Assembly: GCA_910588165.1 (NCBI GenBank)
Contig: CAJUOR010000039.1
Location: 1 to 16,849 of the forward strand
DNA from: an uncultured Thomasclavelia sp.
Lineage (GTDB): Bacteria > Bacillota_I > Bacilli_A > Erysipelotrichales > Coprobacillaceae
DNA: 16,849 nucleotides
Direction: 5' to 3'
Shown here piece after piece: positions 7,143 through 13,351 of this stretch. The translations under genes and the position numbers were made by a program. The notes beneath the pieces are model-generated. The model ran no database searches, had not been told where the DNA came from, and worked only from the letters and a program-made list of their open reading frames with translations. Position 1 is the first letter of the stretch. Each line of letters starts with the position of its first letter.

Positions 7143-7160
7143 TTAAAAAAATTTTTTTAA
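7143..7160. repeat. 18-bp perfect palindrome of A and T tracts
   Basis: TTAAAAAAATTTTTTTAA is self-complementary. Adjacent A7 and T7 tracts make rigid or bent DNA. It sits just upstream of the -35 of the MurT-like operon, where an UP-like element would lie, but A/T-rich palindromes also arise by chance here. Confidence 0.5.
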
Positions 7161-7345
7161 TCTGGCATGATATCAGTAATTTATATTTTCACAAAATTAA
7201 AAAAAAGGTTTGAAATCATCAAATATAAATGTTAAAAAACGCTTGTTTTAAACCTATTTGTTTTCAATTATTAAGTTATAAATTAAAGGTTATCAATAAA
7301 TATAATTATATAGATGAATCTTTTGCCAAAATGGTTTTTAGATAA

Positions 7346-7373
7346 TTGCATTGAGATAGAAATATGATAAAAT
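7346..7373 (+). promoter_or_regulatory. Promoter of the GNAT-like gene
   Basis: TTGCAT (7346-7351), a 16-bp spacer and TAAAAT (7368-7373) preceded by TGA (extended -10). The predicted start is within about 15-20 nt of the coding start, next to the ribosome site AAGGGGG (7381-7387). Confidence 0.6.
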
Positions 7374-7395
7374 TAGAAATAAGGGGGAAAAGAAA

Positions 7396-7860
7396 ATGAC
7401 ATTATCCTATAAAATGGCAGCAAGGGCAGATACCCATGCTTTAAATGAATTTAGATGGCAAGTGGCTATGAATATGTATAGTTTCGGAAGAAAAAGTAAA
7501 AGAAGTTTTAAGAAAGATTTTTTATTTTTCTTGAATGATGAATTGCATGAAAATGAATATCAATGCTATTATGCTTTCAATGATGATGGCATTCAGGCAA
7601 CAATCTATTGGGAGAAATATGAAGAACAAACCTCTTATGAGAATTTAGGTCCTAAAGTTTGGGGATATATTCGTTATTTTGATAAAAAGCCAATGGTAGA
7701 CGAGAAGGTATGTGAAATACTTTTAGAATATATGATTGCGTATGCAAAGAAACATCAATATCATGCTTTGATGATTTTCGGTCGTCATACAAGACCTCAT
7801 GTTTTAGTCAAACAAGGCTTTGTATTAGATGGTGATACCTATGTTCTTCACTTGTCTTAA
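7396..7860 (+). CDS. Diverged GNAT-like (acetyltransferase-fold) protein
   Basis: A 154-aa protein with the outline of a GNAT domain. The N-terminal helix region ARADTHALNEFRWQVA (9-24) resembles the opening of GNAT enzymes. It is followed by a helical segment (35-50), a central strand VWGYIRYF (88-95), a helix EILLEYMIAYAKKH (107-120), a strand HALMIF (123-128) and the terminal VLVKQGFVLDGDTYVLHL (136-153), which resembles the common xYxKxGF ending. The acetyl-CoA pyrophosphate loop (Q/R-x-x-G-x-G/A) is not visible; its place is taken by PMVDEKVC (99-106). Cofactor binding is thus uncertain and the substrate unknown. The start is ATG 7396, nine bases behind AAGGGGG. It appears monocistronic. 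No clear terminator follows, only a weak 5-bp hairpin at 7878-7896. Confidence 0.7.
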   Translation: MTLSYKMAARADTHALNEFRWQVAMNMYSFGRKSKRSFKKDFLFFLNDELHENEYQCYYAFNDDGIQATIYWEKYEEQTSYENLGPKVWGYIRYFDKKPMVDEKVCEILLEYMIAYAKKHQYHALMIFGRHTRPHVLVKQGFVLDGDTYVLHLS

Positions 7861-7880
7861 AAAAGTAAATGGTGAAAAGA

Positions 7881-7967
7881 ATGTTTGGCAGATTCTCTTC
7901 TTATATGATAAAAAAACAACATCATAAAAAGGAAATTAAATACCAATCATTCGGGTTCAAAAGGTAG
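7881..7967 (+). CDS. Possible small basic peptide (28 aa; 32 aa from 7869)
   Basis: A short open frame between the GNAT-like and glucosidase genes encodes a Lys/Arg/His-rich peptide (MFGRFSSYMIKKQ, then HHKKEIKYQ) ending in TAG at 7965-7967. The only ribosome-site candidate is the weak GGTGA at 7871-7875 before ATG 7881; the earlier ATG at 7869 has none. No family is recognised. It may be non-coding or the remnant of a longer gene. Confidence 0.15.
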   Translation: MFGRFSSYMIKKQHHKKEIKYQSFGFKR

Positions 7968-7999
7968 AGGGCTTTAATTTGGCTAAAAAATAGAAGAGT

Positions 8000-8020
8000 T
8001 ATCTAAAAAAACTTTAGATA
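8000..8020. promoter_or_regulatory. Perfect inverted repeat at the -35 of the glucosidase promoter (candidate operator)
   Basis: TATCTAAA (8000-8007) and TTTAGATA (8013-8020) are perfect inverted copies around AAAAC. The right arm covers the putative -35 (TTTAGA, 8013-8018), so a bound repressor would block the polymerase. No regulator gene lies beside it. It is upstream of the predicted start site, so it is not an antitermination (RAT-type) RNA element of this transcript. Confidence 0.5.
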
Positions 8021-8040
8021 TTGGAAAAAACTGATATAAT
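8013..8040 (+). promoter_or_regulatory. Promoter of the GH1 glucosidase gene
   Basis: A perfect extended -10, TGATATAAT (8032-8040), has a weak -35 TTTAGA (8013-8018) 16 bp upstream. The transcript would start near 8047, followed by the ribosome site AGAGGAGG (8057-8064) and ATG 8075. Confidence 0.7.
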
Positions 8041-8074
8041 AAAGATATGAATTAGTAGAGGAGGAAATCACAGT

Positions 8075-9493
8075 ATGTTACACAAAAAATTAAAACCTTT
8101 CCCAAAAGATTTTTTATGGGGAGCTAGTACATCTGCGTATCAAGTAGAAGGTGCTAACTTGGAAGATGGCAAAGGACCATCATGTCAAGATGTAAAGGAA
8201 GTTCCTGCCGGCACTTCTGATTTAACAGTATGTGCAGACCAATATCATCGATATAAAGAAGATATTGCTTTAATGGCTGAGATGGGCTTCAAAACTTATC
8301 GTTTCTCAATTGCTTGGACAAGAATTTTGCCAAATGGTATTGGTGAAGTAAATCCAAAAGGAATCGAGTACTACAACAATGTCATCAATGAATGTTTGAA
8401 GTACGGCATTGAACCTTTAGTAACGATGTTCCATTTCGATATGCCTGCTGCATTAGATGAAAAAGGTTCATGGAGTAATCGTGAATCAGTTGACTGGTTT
8501 GTTAATTTTGCTAAGGTTATGTTTGAAAACTTCGGTGATAGAGTTAAATATTGGTTAACAATCAATGAACAAAATATGTTGACTTTAGTTGGACCTGTGA
8601 TTGGAACTTTACATTTACCAAAAGACTGCACAAATGTTATTAAAGAAACTTATCAACAAAATCACCATATGTTAGTGGCACAGGCAAAAGCGATGGCTTT
8701 ATGTCATGAAATGTTACCGGGAGCTAAAATCGGTCCTGCACCAAATATTTCTTTAGTTTATCCGGCAACTTGTAAACCGGAAGACAACTTGGCAGCTCAA
8801 AACTATAATGCGATTAGAAACTGGTTATATTTAGATATGGCTGTTTATGGGGTCTATAATAATCTTGTTTGGGCTTATTTAGAAGAACATGATGCTTGTC
8901 CTGAATTTGCCGAAGGAGATGAGGAAGCCTTAAAGAATGGACACCCGGACTTTATTGGTTTCAACTACTACAATACAGCTACTTGTGAAGCTAGTGACGG
9001 TAGTGAAGTGCTTAATTCAGGTGCTGATCAACAGACTGCTCGTGGTGAAGCAGGTGTGTTCAAAGGTTACAAAAACCCTTATTTACCTACAACTGAGTTT
9101 GGTTGGGAAATCGATCCAATGGGATTTAGAGCAACCATTCGTGAAATGTATTCAAGATATCGTTTGCCAATGCTTGTTACAGAGAATGGTTTAGGGGCTT
9201 ATGATACATTGACAGAAGATGGTAAAGTTCATGACCAATATCGTATCAAATATTATCAAGACCACTTAGAACAAGTTCAATTAGCGATTACAGATGGTTG
9301 TGAAATGATGGGATATTGCCCATGGTCTGCGATTGACTTAATTTCTACACATGAGGGTATGGTTAAACGTTATGGTTTTATCTATGTTGATAGAGAAGAA
9401 TTTGATTTAAAGACATTAGATCGTTATAGAAAAGATTCTTTCTACTGGTATAAAAAAGTTATCGCAACTAATGGAAGCGATTTATCAGACTAA
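8075..9493 (+). CDS. Glycoside hydrolase family 1, probable 6-phospho-beta-glucosidase
   Basis: A 472-aa cytoplasmic GH1 enzyme, normal length, with no signal peptide. The N-terminal signature FPKDFLWGASTSAYQVEGA (9-27) is intact. The acid/base is Glu165 in LTINEQN and the nucleophile is Glu370 in LVTENG. The C-terminal segment DLISTHEGMVKRYGFIYVD (421-439) carries the Ser424, Lys431 and Tyr433 pattern that family members use to bind a 6-phosphate, so the substrate is probably a phosphorylated beta-glucoside such as cellobiose-6-P or an aryl glucoside-6-P. Such substrates come from PTS uptake, yet no PTS gene is next to it. The start is ATG 8075 behind AGAGGAGG. It is monocistronic, with its own promoter, a candidate operator and a terminator. 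The exact sugar is not determined. Confidence 0.93.
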   Translation: MLHKKLKPFPKDFLWGASTSAYQVEGANLEDGKGPSCQDVKEVPAGTSDLTVCADQYHRYKEDIALMAEMGFKTYRFSIAWTRILPNGIGEVNPKGIEYYNNVINECLKYGIEPLVTMFHFDMPAALDEKGSWSNRESVDWFVNFAKVMFENFGDRVKYWLTINEQNMLTLVGPVIGTLHLPKDCTNVIKETYQQNHHMLVAQAKAMALCHEMLPGAKIGPAPNISLVYPATCKPEDNLAAQNYNAIRNWLYLDMAVYGVYNNLVWAYLEEHDACPEFAEGDEEALKNGHPDFIGFNYYNTATCEASDGSEVLNSGADQQTARGEAGVFKGYKNPYLPTTEFGWEIDPMGFRATIREMYSRYRLPMLVTENGLGAYDTLTEDGKVHDQYRIKYYQDHLEQVQLAITDGCEMMGYCPWSAIDLISTHEGMVKRYGFIYVDREEFDLKTLDRYRKDSFYWYKKVIATNGSDLSD

Positions 9494-9516
9494 GAGAAAA
9501 TAGAATAAATAAAATG

Positions 9517-9563
9517 AAAAGAGCAAAAACTACCTAAATGGTGTGTGTATATTGCTCTTTTTT
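9517..9563 (+). terminator. Terminator after the glucosidase gene
   Basis: AAAAGAGCAA (9517-9526) pairs perfectly with TTGCTCTTTT (9552-9561) and the T-run continues to 9563. The 25-nt loop holds a small inner stem (ACC with GGT). Confidence 0.8.
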
Positions 9564-9592
9564 GATATAATATGAAATGAAAAGCTATTATA

Positions 9593-9640
9593 CAACTATT
9601 GGTTGAGTTCTTTTCAACAAACAGTTGGTAAAATCAACTG
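9593..9640. repeat. Alternating CAAC/GTTG inverted repeats upstream of the MFS operon
   Basis: Five half-sites alternate: CAAC (9593-9596), GTTG (9602-9605), CAAC (9615-9618), GTTG (9624-9627) and CAAC (9635-9638). They build nested pairs: GTTGA (9602-9606) with TCAAC (9614-9618), and CAGTTG (9622-9627) with CAACTG (9635-9640). The block lies just upstream of the -35 at 9649. It could be an operator array, perhaps for the regulator encoded in the operon, or an RNA structure if transcription starts further upstream. Confidence 0.45.
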
Positions 9641-9648
9641 CGTGTCGC

Positions 9649-9677
9649 TTCAAAACTAGCTTAGAAATTCCTATAAT
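9649..9677 (+). promoter_or_regulatory. Promoter of the MFS/regulator operon
   Basis: A weak -35 TTCAAA (9649-9654), a 17-bp spacer and a perfect -10 TATAAT (9672-9677), about 24 bp before the ATG at 9701. A second perfect extended -10 (TGATATAAT, 9563-9571) lies on the edge of the previous terminator but has no good -35. Confidence 0.65.
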
Positions 9678-9700
9678 GAAAGTGTCAAAGGGGGGCGACA

Positions 9701-10966
9701 ATGAGAATGAAACTATTTAATAAAAATTTTCTTTTGTTATTACAAGGAAAACTTGTTTCCAATATGGGCGATGTACTATACAGTGTGGCTTTAAGCTATT
9801 GGATTTTGGAAACAACAGGTTCTAAAACCATAATGGGGATGATACTTGCCATGCAAACTTTTGTGAAAGTTTTGTTTTCACCGTTTGGTGGTGTTGTCAG
9901 TGATCGTATGAGTCGCAAAGGAATTATTGTAGGAAGTGATTTTATTTGTGGCTGTATTTTATCAATCGTTTCGGTTTTAGGCTTTATTGGACGTCTTGAA
10001 ATCTGGATGATGATGCTTGCAAGTATGATGATGGCGATGGCAGCAGCTTTTTTTCAGCCAGCAGTACAGGCTATTTTGCCAGATTTAGTAGCTAAAGAGA
10101 ATTTGTCTAAAGCATTATCTGCCAATCAAACGACAGTTACATTGGTACAGATTATCGGACAAAGTGTCAGTGGTGTTTTATTAAGTATTTTTGGACCATT
10201 GATGATTTTCTTTGGCAACGGAATGTCTTACTTTCTATCTTCTTTTTCGGAAGCATGGATTCAAGTACCGCACAGAGAATCTACGGGAGTTTCATTAACC
10301 TTTTTGGAGGATTTCAAAAGAGGATTATCATTTATGTTGCATCATCAGGTATTAAAAAATTTTATGCTTTTCATTTGTGTTCTTAACTTCTTTGGCAATG
10401 GTGCTTTTGTATTACTTCTTCCTTATTTTATGGAAAATAGTGCCTTCTGTGGTACCACAGGGTATGGATTTGCTACGGCCTTTATGACTGGAGGAACATT
10501 GATAAGTGTCATGCTGTATGGCTTTTTGAAACTCAACGGGAAGCAACGTTACTTATGTTGGCTAGGATCTATCTTGGTCGAATCTATAGGTATTGTGATG
10601 TGTGTCAGTGCCCGTAATTTAATGTGGATTATTATTGCCTTAGTCATCTTTGGAGTTGGTAATGCCTTAATAAATATTATTTTCAGCGAGATACAGTATG
10701 AGATTATTCCAGATGATAAGAGAGGCAAGGTGATGGGATTGTTGAGTACTTTGAGTATGGGGCTTACACCAATTTCAATAGCATTTTTTTCAATGATGGC
10801 AGACGTTGTTGGGACGTATCCAATGCTTTGTCTAGGCTTTTTAACGATTGCGGGAGGGAGTTTGAGTTTGCTTTTCTATAAACCAATAATTAAGTTTATT
10901 TCTAAAGATGAACAAATATTGCAAGTGAATATTTCTAAATCATTTTTTTGGAGGATAAAAAGATGA
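9701..10966 (+). CDS. MFS transporter (macrolide-efflux/EntS-like family)
   Basis: A 421-aa major facilitator with about twelve membrane segments, probably a proton-driven drug or metabolite exporter. The N-terminus FNKNFLLLLQGKLVSNMGD (6-24) and the first inter-helix loop motif A, GGVVSDRMSRKG (63-74), are typical of the MFS_3 branch that includes Mef-type macrolide pumps and enterobactin exporters. An Asp (23-24 region), AFFQPAVQAILPDLV and a second cytoplasmic loop DDKRGKVMGL further support it. The start is ATG 9701 behind AAGGGGGG (9688-9695); another ATG two codons on is possible. The stop overlaps the next gene's start as ATGA (10963-10966), so the transporter and regulator are translationally coupled. 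The MFS-plus-regulator pairing suggests drug-inducible control, which is inference. The substrate is unknown. Confidence 0.88.
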   Translation: MRMKLFNKNFLLLLQGKLVSNMGDVLYSVALSYWILETTGSKTIMGMILAMQTFVKVLFSPFGGVVSDRMSRKGIIVGSDFICGCILSIVSVLGFIGRLEIWMMMLASMMMAMAAAFFQPAVQAILPDLVAKENLSKALSANQTTVTLVQIIGQSVSGVLLSIFGPLMIFFGNGMSYFLSSFSEAWIQVPHRESTGVSLTFLEDFKRGLSFMLHHQVLKNFMLFICVLNFFGNGAFVLLLPYFMENSAFCGTTGYGFATAFMTGGTLISVMLYGFLKLNGKQRYLCWLGSILVESIGIVMCVSARNLMWIIIALVIFGVGNALINIIFSEIQYEIIPDDKRGKVMGLLSTLSMGLTPISIAFFSMMADVVGTYPMLCLGFLTIAGGSLSLLFYKPIIKFISKDEQILQVNISKSFFWRIKR

Positions 10967-11451
10967 AAACATTAGGAAAGAAAATTACGGAATTAAGAAA
11001 AAAATATAATATGACTCAAGATCAGTTAGCGACAGAGATGAATGTATCAAGCCAAGCTGTTTCTAAATGGGAAAATGATTTGAGTATCCCAGATATACCT
11101 ATTTTAGTGGAGTTATCTAATTATTTTCATGTTAGCTTAGATGATCTTCTAAAAAATGAGGAATCAGAAGTGGTAATGGTTCCTGAAAATTCCAGAAAAT
11201 CGTTAGATAGGATGATGTTGCGTATTTTAGTGCATAGTAAAGATGGGGATAAAGTTCGTGTCAATGTTCCAATGTCACTTATTAAGTTAGGCGCAGAAAT
11301 TGGTATTGATCTACCACAAATTTCCGGCAATAAAGCATTGCAAGGCATTGATCTCAATCAAATTTTTAGTTTAGTTGAGCAAGGCGTTTTGGGACGTATT
11401 GTAGAAGTTGAAAGTGCTGATGGAGACACGGTCACCATCGAGGTTGAATAA
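10963..11451 (+). CDS. XRE-family regulator with a C-terminal DGD-type beta domain
   Basis: A 162-aa two-domain protein. Residues 4-64 form a classic XRE helix-turn-helix (ITELRKKYNMTQDQLA, then VSSQAVSKWEND, then LVELSNYFHVSLDDLL). After a linker, residues 84-162 form a compact domain: strand LRILVHSKDGDKVRVNVP, helix MSLIKLGAEIGI, helix QIFSLVEQG, and hairpin GRIVEVESADGDTVTIEVE. This beta-helix-helix-beta layout with acidic DGD turns resembles a domain seen in small envelope-stress-associated Firmicute proteins (YvlB/LiaX N-terminal type); I hold that assignment loosely. The start is ATG 10963, eight bases behind GGAGG (10950-10954). An upstream TTG lies inside that ribosome site. It overlaps the MFS stop (ATGA), and its own stop overlaps the next start (TAATG). 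It likely regulates its own operon, perhaps via the CAAC/GTTG repeats. Confidence 0.82.
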   Translation: MKTLGKKITELRKKYNMTQDQLATEMNVSSQAVSKWENDLSIPDIPILVELSNYFHVSLDDLLKNEESEVVMVPENSRKSLDRMMLRILVHSKDGDKVRVNVPMSLIKLGAEIGIDLPQISGNKALQGIDLNQIFSLVEQGVLGRIVEVESADGDTVTIEVE

Positions 11452-11696
11452 TGAAAATCCATGTATTTCAGAACGATAAAAAAAGAAAATTTTATTTCCC
11501 AACATCAGTTTTGTACATGCGTCCTGTCATTGGCAAATTGATACAAGAAGCAAAGCTTGAAGTCAATCCTGAACAGGCTAATTTAATAGCTCGTAAAATC
11601 CATGAATATGTGCACCATCATAAAGGGGAATTGCTTACGGAAGTGGATGTGCTTTCGGCAGATGGTGAATATGTCTATGTGGAAATTTATTTATAA
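11451..11696 (+). CDS. Small protein resembling the C-terminal domain of the preceding regulator
   Basis: An 81-aa protein, last in the MFS operon, starting on the final base of the previous stop (TAATG). Its layout copies the regulator's C-terminal domain: an opening strand (MKIHVFQNDKKRKFYFP), a helix (VLYMRPVIGKLIQEA), a helix (PEQANLIARKIHEYVHHH), then a closing hairpin with VDVLSADGEYVYVEIYL. The last part parallels the regulator's VEVESADGDTVTIEVE (V-x-SADG-x-x-V-x-I/VE). It has no DNA-binding domain, signal peptide or membrane segment. It may bind the regulator or the same ligand and modulate it, which is inference. The family name is not certain. Confidence 0.72.
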   Translation: MKIHVFQNDKKRKFYFPTSVLYMRPVIGKLIQEAKLEVNPEQANLIARKIHEYVHHHKGELLTEVDVLSADGEYVYVEIYL

Positions 11697-11724
11697 TTAA
11701 AAAGAGAATAAACGAAATAAGCTT

Positions 11725-11759
11725 TACCCTCTTTACTGAAATAATCAGTGAAAAGGGTA
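11725..11759 (+). terminator. Strong stem-loop after the MFS operon (probable terminator)
   Basis: A 15-bp stem (11725-11739 with 11745-11759) has one C-A mismatch, one G-U pair and an AATAA loop, starting 28 bp after the stop. The following tract is only TATATTTATT, so termination may be partial or the element may protect the mRNA end. Confidence 0.55.
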
Positions 11760-11840
11760 TATTTATTAGAATGTTTAAAATTATATCTCGGAAGTGATGC
11801 TTGATAATTGTCAAAAAAATTAAAACTGCTTCTATTCACC

Positions 11841-11869
11841 TTTACATTCAAATTTTTTTGTTTTATATT
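11841..11869 (+). promoter_or_regulatory. Promoter of the second MATE gene
   Basis: TTTACA (11841-11846), a 17-bp spacer and TATATT (11864-11869). It lies inside the in-frame extension that runs back to 11808, so translation must begin downstream, at GTG 11898. Confidence 0.65.
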
Positions 11870-11897
11870 GAATAAGGATTGTGAAGGTGGGATTATT

Positions 11898-13268
11898 GTG
11901 GAAAATCAAAAGAATGACTTTGCGAAAGGATCAATGTCCTCACATATTTTACATATTGCCGGACCTATGATTGTCGCTCAGTTAATCAACGTTTTATATA
12001 ATGTCATTGATAGAATTTATATTGGACGTATTCCTAATGCGGCCACTTTGGCGATGGGTGGACTAGGACTATGCTTGCCTATTATCTCGATTGTGATAGC
12101 TTTTACGAATCTGTTTGGTATGGGAGGCGCTCCTTTATGTTCGATTGCTCGAGGGCAAGGCAATAACGAAGAAGCTGAGGAAATCATGAGCAATGCGTTT
12201 GTTTTATTGCTTGCTTTTGGGATTGCGATTACCGTAATCGGCTTAATTTTTAAAGAAGATTTACTTTGGTTGTTTGGTGCTAGTAAAGATACGATTCATT
12301 ATGCCAATGATTATTTGAAAATTTATTTATTTGGTACAATTTTTGTAATGCTCGGATTAGGAATGAATAGCTTTATCAATAGTCAAGGATTTGCGAAAAT
12401 CGGTATGATGACAGTTTTAATCGGGGCGATTGCTAATATCATTTTAGATCCTATTTTGATTTTTAGCTGTCGTTTAGGTGTGCAAGGTGCAGCCATTGCA
12501 ACCGTTGTATCACAAATGTTATCGGCATTATGGACCATCAAATTCTTGACGGGTAATAAGACTATTTTAAAACTTAGAAAAGATAAAATGAAGCTCAATT
12601 TTAACTATGTTAAACGCATTTTTTCTTTAGGGACAGCAGGTTTTATGATGGGGATTACCAATTCGATTGTTTCAATTGTCTGCAATTCAACCTTGCAGAC
12701 GTATGGTGGCGATTTATATATTGCGATTATGACCATTATAAACTCTATTCGTGAAGTGATTACACTTCCGGGGCACGGATTAGCTAATGCCAGTCAACCG
12801 GTTTTAGGGTATAATTATGGTGCAAAAGAATATCGTCGTGTTTTAGAAGGGATCAAGTTTGTCACTGTTGCCGCTTTTTCCACAAGCTTTGTTTTATGGT
12901 TAAGCGTAACACTTTTCCCGACTCTATATATTCGAATATTCAGCAGTAACCCTGAGGTCATGCAAGATGGCGTGGCGGCTTTAAGGCTATATTTCTTCGG
13001 CTTTTTTATGATGGCTTTTCAAATGACAGGTCAGTCCATTGCTGTTGGTTTAGGAAAATCAAAACAAGCGATTTTCTTCTCAATTTTTAGAAAAGTTGTG
13101 ATTGTTGCACCATTAACCGTCATTCTTCCTATTTATATGGGCATTGATGGTGTCTTTGTGGCAGAAGCTATCAGTAATTTCATTGGCGGAGGGGCTTGTT
13201 ATATAACGATGTTACTGACGATTGGCAAGGAGTTAAAACAACGTGCCAAAGCGGTAAAGGAAGTATAA
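11898..13268 (+). CDS. MATE family efflux transporter (MepA-like)
   Basis: A 456-aa membrane antiporter with the MATE fold. The N-terminus has FAKGSMSSHILHIAGPMIVA, then NVLYNVIDRIYIGRIPN, GLCLPIISI and GGAPLCSIARGQGNNEEAEE. The repeat in the second half has LGTAGFMMGITNSIVSIVC and GHGLANASQPVLGYNYGAKE. The phrase DRIYIGRIP with a following GLGLCLPI matches the MepA-like branch better than the NorM/DinF type, unlike the other MATE gene in this window. It likely expels cationic drugs or toxic compounds; the substrate is unknown. The start is GTG 11898, six bases behind AAGGTGGG (11884-11891), with a promoter at 11841-11869. It is monocistronic. No clear terminator precedes the metG T-box, so some read-through into that leader is possible. 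Confidence 0.9.
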   Translation: MENQKNDFAKGSMSSHILHIAGPMIVAQLINVLYNVIDRIYIGRIPNAATLAMGGLGLCLPIISIVIAFTNLFGMGGAPLCSIARGQGNNEEAEEIMSNAFVLLLAFGIAITVIGLIFKEDLLWLFGASKDTIHYANDYLKIYLFGTIFVMLGLGMNSFINSQGFAKIGMMTVLIGAIANIILDPILIFSCRLGVQGAAIATVVSQMLSALWTIKFLTGNKTILKLRKDKMKLNFNYVKRIFSLGTAGFMMGITNSIVSIVCNSTLQTYGGDLYIAIMTIINSIREVITLPGHGLANASQPVLGYNYGAKEYRRVLEGIKFVTVAAFSTSFVLWLSVTLFPTLYIRIFSSNPEVMQDGVAALRLYFFGFFMMAFQMTGQSIAVGLGKSKQAIFFSIFRKVVIVAPLTVILPIYMGIDGVFVAEAISNFIGGGACYITMLLTIGKELKQRAKAVKEV

Positions 13269-13277
13269 AAAACTTGA

Positions 13278-13323
13278 AAATGTCAATACTTTTAATAAGC
13301 AAGACAATTTCTGTTTGACATTT
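13278..13323. repeat. Inverted repeat whose right arm covers the metG -35
   Basis: AAATGTCAA (13278-13286) and TTGACATTT (13315-13323) are perfect inverted 9-mers separated by 28 nt. The right arm contains the -35 TTGACA. It may be chance, a weak end structure for the MATE transcript, or a binding site. Confidence 0.3.
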
Positions 13324-13343
13324 AAGATTAAAGCGTGTAAACT
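13315..13343 (+). promoter_or_regulatory. Promoter of the T-box leader and metG
   Basis: A perfect -35 TTGACA (13315-13320), a 17-bp spacer and a -10 TAAACT (13338-13343). Transcription would start near 13350, at the front of the T-box leader. Confidence 0.75.
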
Positions 13344-13351
13344 AAAATTGT

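Larger units (their letters stand above)
7021..7395. other. AT-rich divergent intergenic region
   Basis: 375 bp with no convincing gene. It holds the divergent promoters of the MurT-like operon (7094-7122, minus) and the GNAT-like gene (7346-7373, plus). Between them are an 18-bp perfect palindrome TTAAAAAAATTTTTTTAA (7143-7160) and a longer imperfect inverted repeat, AGGTTTGAAA (7206-7215) with TTTTAAACCT (7246-7255). I see no U-tract terminator in a sensible orientation, no tRNA-like fold and no clear riboswitch. The composition alone makes some repeats expected by chance. Confidence 0.6.

Noticed and set aside
7206..7255. Inverted repeat AGGTTTGAAA/TTTTAAACCT as a terminator
   Set aside because: The loop is about 30 nt, the U-tract is broken, and no gene runs into it since the flanking genes diverge.
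7021..7395. Replication origin or DnaA-box cluster in the AT-rich region
   Set aside because: Only loose matches such as TTATCAATA; no repeated consensus boxes and no replication genes nearby.
8371..8631. Open frame antisense to the glucosidase gene
   Set aside because: Fully covered by a complete GH1 gene on the other strand, with no ribosome site or recognisable domain.
9577..9606. Nine-codon leader peptide (MKSYYTTIG) upstream of the MFS gene, as in antibiotic-induced attenuators
   Set aside because: No ribosome site, and the better promoter (9649-9677) starts downstream of it. No attenuator/terminator pair is seen before the MFS start.
11808..11897. N-terminal extension of the second MATE protein from a TTG at 11808
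   Set aside because: The promoter at 11841-11869 falls inside it, there is no ribosome site at 11808, and GTG 11898 has AAGGTGGG at the right distance.
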